From assembly GCA_964528645.1 (NCBI GenBank), contig CAZGSR010000048.1, positions 1 through 16,025 of the forward strand: 16,025 nucleotides of DNA, read 5' to 3'. This DNA is from UBA5734 sp964528645. Its GTDB lineage: Bacteria; Bacillota; Clostridia; Saccharofermentanales; UBA5734. This document shows, piece by piece, positions 13,368 through 16,025 of the stretch. A model generated the notes under the pieces. The model ran no database searches and was not told the origin of the DNA. It saw only the letters and a list, made by a program, of their open reading frames with translations. Numbering within the stretch: position 1 is the stretch's first letter; each line of letters opens with the position of its first letter. The position numbers and the translations under genes are program-made.

Positions 13368-14387
13368 ATGGCTAAAAACGACTCGGCTGAAGCCGTCAAG
13401 AAGACTAGCAAAGAGCTATGGGCTGATATTTTCAACAAATACGGCATCATCATCATCCTGTTCCTGATCGCTGCCCTGATGTCTGTTGCAACAGGCGGCA
13501 CCTTTTTAAAACCGATCAACCTGATGAACGTCATCCGCCAGATTTCCTTTATCGGCCTGATCGGTATCGGTGTCACGGTCATCATCATCACCACCGGCAT
13601 TGACCTGTCGTCCGGTTCCGTCCTCGCCCTGGCGTCCGTCGTGGCGGCAACCTTTGCCCACCCGGTCAAGGATGCAGCCGGCCAGTACATTGATGCCGTT
13701 GGCCAGTACCCCCTGATTGTCCCCGTTTTCCTCGGCCTGGCAGTCGGCGCCATTGCCGGTATCATCAATGGCCTGATCATCGCCTATTTCGAACTGCCGC
13801 CCTTCATCGTCACCCTCGGTATGATGACCGCTGCCCGTGGTGCAGCCTTCCTCGTCACCGGTGGCAAGCCGATCGGCGATTTCTCCGACAGCTTCAACTT
13901 CCTCGGTGCAGGTTTTGTCGGCCCCGTTCCGATGCCGATCCTGCTTCTGGTCATCATGACCATCTTCAGCTACATCATCCTGACTCGGACGAAGTTCGGC
14001 CGTCATATCTATGCTCTCGGTGGTAATGAACAGGCTGCCATCATCTCCGGCGTCAATGTCAAGCTGATCAAGATCGTCGTCTATGGCTATGCCTCGATGC
14101 TCGCCGGACTCGCCGGTATCTCCCTGGCCGCCCGTATCGAATCTGGTCAGCCCAGTGCTGGTCTCGGCTTCGAACTGGACGCCATCGCCGCAGCCGTCAT
14201 CGGCGGCACCAGCCAGAGCACCGGTGGTATTGGTACCGTGCAAGGCACCATCGTCGGCGCTCTGATCATCGGTGTCATCAACAACGGCATGACCCTGATG
14301 GGCGTTAACTCCTACTGGCAGCAGATCGTCAAGGCCATCATCATCGTCGGTGCCGTTCTGCTCGACAAGAGACGCCGCAAAGGTTGA
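13368..14387 (+). CDS. Sugar ABC transporter permease (RbsC/BPD_transp_2 family)
   Basis: This 339-residue polytopic membrane protein forms the translocation pore of the importer. A basic cytoplasmic N-terminus (about 25 residues) leads into a series of hydrophobic segments, first at about 26-45. Family marks are TTGIDLSSGSVLAL, PPFIVTLGMM, ALGGNEQAAIISGV and the coupling region with DAIAAAVIGGTSQSTGG. The ribosome binding site GGAGG (13353-13357) lies ten bases before the ATG, and the gene begins 37 bases after the ATPase. Two terminators follow it (14493 and 14562), so the importer operon ends here. Confidence 0.93.
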   Translation: MAKNDSAEAVKKTSKELWADIFNKYGIIIILFLIAALMSVATGGTFLKPINLMNVIRQISFIGLIGIGVTVIIITTGIDLSSGSVLALASVVAATFAHPVKDAAGQYIDAVGQYPLIVPVFLGLAVGAIAGIINGLIIAYFELPPFIVTLGMMTAARGAAFLVTGGKPIGDFSDSFNFLGAGFVGPVPMPILLLVIMTIFSYIILTRTKFGRHIYALGGNEQAAIISGVNVKLIKIVVYGYASMLAGLAGISLAARIESGQPSAGLGFELDAIAAAVIGGTSQSTGGIGTVQGTIVGALIIGVINNGMTLMGVNSYWQQIVKAIIIVGAVLLDKRRRKG

Positions 14388-14492
14388 TCGATCGGATCAG
14401 CAAACCTCTTTAGCTGGCTGGTACCAGATCCATTGGACCAGTCCCTGACAACACAAGCACATGGCAAGCGTGCTGTTCCCTTATTCCCGGCG

Positions 14493-14531
14493 AAGTCCCT
14501 GGTAGCCACCTCCTGGCGATCAGGGACTTTT
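14493..14531 (+). terminator. Intrinsic terminator after the importer operon
   Basis: AAGTCCCTG (14493-14501) pairs with CAGGGACTT (14521-14529), enclosing a small inner hairpin GCCA/TGGC (14505-14508 with 14514-14517), and ends in TTTT (14528-14531). Confidence 0.75.
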
Positions 14532-14561
14532 GCTGTGCGCCACGCATGGCGCTTTATCTCT

Positions 14562-14594
14562 TGCCGAAAAAGGGACGCCGTCCCTTTTTCGGCA
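14562..14594. terminator. Second, symmetric terminator hairpin
   Basis: Bases 14562-14575 pair perfectly with 14581-14594, 14 pairs around a five-base loop. The inner part has AAAAA before GGGA and TTTTT after TCCC, so it can act as an intrinsic terminator on either strand. It insulates iolG from the importer operon. The rest of the gene-free interval 14388-14807 holds the iolG promoter region. Confidence 0.7.
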
Positions 14595-14645
14595 TCAAAT
14601 TTGGGAAATGACATAATTGATCATATTTCGTGCCCTGATTGCCCC

Positions 14646-14674
14646 TTGACACCGGATTATTATTGGAATAGACT
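14646..14674 (+). promoter_or_regulatory. Promoter of iolG and downstream genes
   Basis: TTGACA (14646-14651) and TAGACT (14669-14674) are 17 bases apart; the start would be near 14681. A second TTGACA at 14705-14710 has only a poor -10 partner (GTGAAT at 14728-14733). Confidence 0.65.
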
Positions 14675-14688
14675 CAAGACATGCACAA

Positions 14689-14702
14689 CGTGCCCGGGCA
14701 CG
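14689..14702 (+). promoter_or_regulatory. Palindrome CGTGCCCGGGCACG, candidate operator
   Basis: A perfect 14-base palindrome lies about +8 to +21 from the expected start of the iolG promoter and just before a second TTGACA. Its central CG and position suit a LacI-type repressor, but no regulator gene is nearby and the assignment is inferred. Confidence 0.5.
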
Positions 14703-14807
14703 CATTGACAAAGATGACAAACGGTGAGTGAATAGTTGTGAGCCCGTTATCCATTCATGAATCCCGTCCCACTTACCCCTTTTACCCAAATTCAGGAGGA
14801 AAACACT

Positions 14808-15815
14808 ATGGCTTTGAAAGTTGGCGTCATCGGAACCGGTGCAATCGGCCAGGAACACATTCGTCGTCTGCACACCAAATTGAACGGCTCAACCGTCGTT
14901 GCATTGAACGACATCAACCTCGAGGGTGCCCAGAAAGTAGCTGACACCTATGGCGGCATCACTGTCCACAAAACCTATCAGGAAGTCATCGACGATCCCG
15001 CTGTCGATGCCCTGGTCATCACCTCCTGGGGCCCTGCCCATGAAGAGCAAGTTCTCGCCGCCATCAAGGCTGGCAAGCCCGTTTTCGTCGAAAAGCCGAT
15101 GGCCACCACAGCTGAGGGTGCCAAGCGCATCGTCGATGCCGAAATCGCGTTTGGCAAAAAGCTGGTCCAGGTTGGCTTCATGCGCCGCTATGATGCCGGA
15201 TATAAAATGCTCAAAGATGTGATCGACGCTGGTAAGATCGGCGATCCGCTCGTCCTGCATTGCGCTCACCGTAATCCGACTGTCCCAGAAGCCTATGTCA
15301 CCTACATGGCGATCAATGACACCGCCATCCATGAAATCGACGTCCTGCACTGGCTGATCGATGACGAATGGACCTCCGCCCAGGTCATCATGCCCAAGGC
15401 GACCCGCAACACCCATGCCAAGCTCAAGGACCCCCAGATCCTGATCCTGACCTCCCAGAAGGGCATCCGCGTTGTCCTCGAGATCTTCGTCAACTGCCAG
15501 TATGGCTACGACATCCAGTGCGAAGTCGTCGGCGAAACCGGCACTGCCAAACTGCCAGAGCCGATGTCGATCCTGATGCGCAGCGAAGAGAAGCTCAGCA
15601 ACACCATCCTCAACGACTGGAAAGTCCGCTTTATCGAATCCTACGACGTGGAGCTCCAGGACTGGATCGACTCCACGGTCAAAGGAGAAGTTAATGGCCC
15701 GACCGCATGGGACGGCTACCTGGCCAGTGTCACCTCTGACGCCTGTGTCAAAGCTCAGGAATCCGGCGCAATCGAACCCATCGTCACCCCAGCCCGCCCC
15801 ACTTTCTACAACTGA
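14808..15815 (+). CDS. iolG: Inositol 2-dehydrogenase (Gfo/Idh/MocA family)
   Basis: The enzyme oxidises myo-inositol to scyllo-inosose with NAD+, the first step of inositol breakdown. The 335 residues carry the Rossmann motif GTGAIG (9-14) and the family EKP (95-97). The residues used by Bacillus subtilis IolG (Lys97, Asp172, His176, Tyr235) match Lys96, Asp171, His175 (NDTAIHEIDVL) and Tyr234 (QYGYDI), all shifted by one. The C-terminal RFIESYDVELQDWI and GPTAWDGYLAS also fit. ATG 14808 follows CAGGAGG (14794-14800); an earlier in-frame ATG at 14757 lacks a ribosome binding site. The enzyme may also act on D-chiro-inositol. The importer upstream and the isomerase-like gene downstream support a cyclitol pathway. 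Confidence 0.9.
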   Translation: MALKVGVIGTGAIGQEHIRRLHTKLNGSTVVALNDINLEGAQKVADTYGGITVHKTYQEVIDDPAVDALVITSWGPAHEEQVLAAIKAGKPVFVEKPMATTAEGAKRIVDAEIAFGKKLVQVGFMRRYDAGYKMLKDVIDAGKIGDPLVLHCAHRNPTVPEAYVTYMAINDTAIHEIDVLHWLIDDEWTSAQVIMPKATRNTHAKLKDPQILILTSQKGIRVVLEIFVNCQYGYDIQCEVVGETGTAKLPEPMSILMRSEEKLSNTILNDWKVRFIESYDVELQDWIDSTVKGEVNGPTAWDGYLASVTSDACVKAQESGAIEPIVTPARPTFYN

Positions 15816-15868
15816 TTCCAGAACCAGTCACCCGCCCACCAGGGCGACTGGCACACTGACAAGATCGT

Positions 15869-15901
15869 GCCAGGCTTCAAAGTCCAAGTTTGAGGCCTGG
15901 C
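15869..15901. other. Hairpin between iolG and the next gene
   Basis: Bases 15869-15881 (GCCAGGCTTCAAA) pair with 15889-15901, 13 pairs including one G-U, around a seven-base loop. There is no T-run on the plus strand. It may be a weak terminator, processing site or mRNA stabiliser within an iol operon. Confidence 0.5.
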
Positions 15902-15986
15902 AATGATCATTCCCATTTCAATTCAGCAACACCATCCTCAAATCAAAATCCAATATCCTACCAGCACATCACAGGAGGTACACACC

Positions 15987-16025
15987 GTGAAAATTGCCTT
16001 TGACGTTGACGTCCTGGCCAAGCAG
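15987..16025 (+). CDS. Start of a sugar phosphate isomerase/epimerase-like gene (cut by the window end)
   Basis: A GTG at 15987, six bases after CAGGAGGTA (15972-15980), opens a frame of 13 codons, MKIAFDVDVLAKQ, running off the end. The beginning resembles TIM-barrel proteins of the xylose isomerase-like (AP endonuclease 2) family found in inositol catabolic clusters, related to IolE/IolI, which begin MKIAFDVDV. The match rests on a very short segment, so function is tentative. Location directly after iolG agrees with it. Confidence 0.6.
   Translation, partial: MKIAFDVDVLAKQ

Noticed and set aside
13506..14243. 245-codon minus-strand frame opposite the permease
   Set aside because: Its extreme Asp/Gly/Glu content is the complement of hydrophobic sense codons, a typical shadow of a membrane protein gene.

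Overview
The window looks like a chromosomal segment of an anaerobic, fairly GC-rich member of the Bacillota (class Clostridia). This rests on the gene order infC-rpmI-rplT / SpoU-type methyltransferase / two single-RCK TrkA proteins / TrkH, strong AGGAGG-type ribosome binding sites, near-consensus sigma-A promoters, and a lipoprotein with a Thr/Ala-rich linker. The genus cannot be read from the sequence. Almost all genes lie on the + strand; the one clear exception is a tRNA-Glu gene.

Layout. (1) 1-310 holds mobile or repeat debris: the last 53 bases of a group II intron (end of domain V and all of domain VI with its bulged branch-point A), then three copies of a 20-24 base repeat spaced exactly 52 bases apart plus a degenerate fourth. 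(2) 387-1736 is the translation operon infC-rpmI-rplT with a consensus promoter and a structured, attenuator-like leader; infC most likely starts at a non-AUG codon (AUC or AUU). (3) 1834-2661 encodes a TrmH/SpoU RNA methyltransferase. (4) 2780-5535 is a K+ uptake operon: two separate RCK subunits and a TrkH/KtrB-type channel subunit. (5) 5621-9768 is a three-gene operon, aconitase / FCD-type GntR regulator / citrate synthase. A perfect palindrome of GntR type lies just downstream of the promoter, which suggests that the operon's own regulator controls it. The two enzymes make isocitrate from oxaloacetate and acetyl-CoA, as in glutamate synthesis by an incomplete citric acid cycle; no isocitrate dehydrogenase is in the window. 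(6) 9807-9976 is tRNA-Glu(CUC) on the minus strand with its own promoter and terminator. (7) 9977-10624 is an AT-rich gene-free stretch with a perfect-consensus promoter and a leader of roughly 240 bases. (8) 10625-14387 is a sugar-type ABC importer (lipoprotein binding protein, double ATPase, permease) with an intrinsic terminator between the first two genes. (9) 14646-16025 has a promoter with an operator-like palindrome, inositol 2-dehydrogenase iolG, and the first 13 codons of a probable TIM-barrel isomerase/epimerase of inositol catabolism. Regions 8 and 9 together suggest import and oxidation of myo-inositol or a related cyclitol.

No clear new defence, toxin or biosynthetic system is visible. 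The least explained elements are the 52-base-period repeat array beside the intron end, the long leader of the importer operon, and the palindromic operators of the aconitase and iolG promoters.
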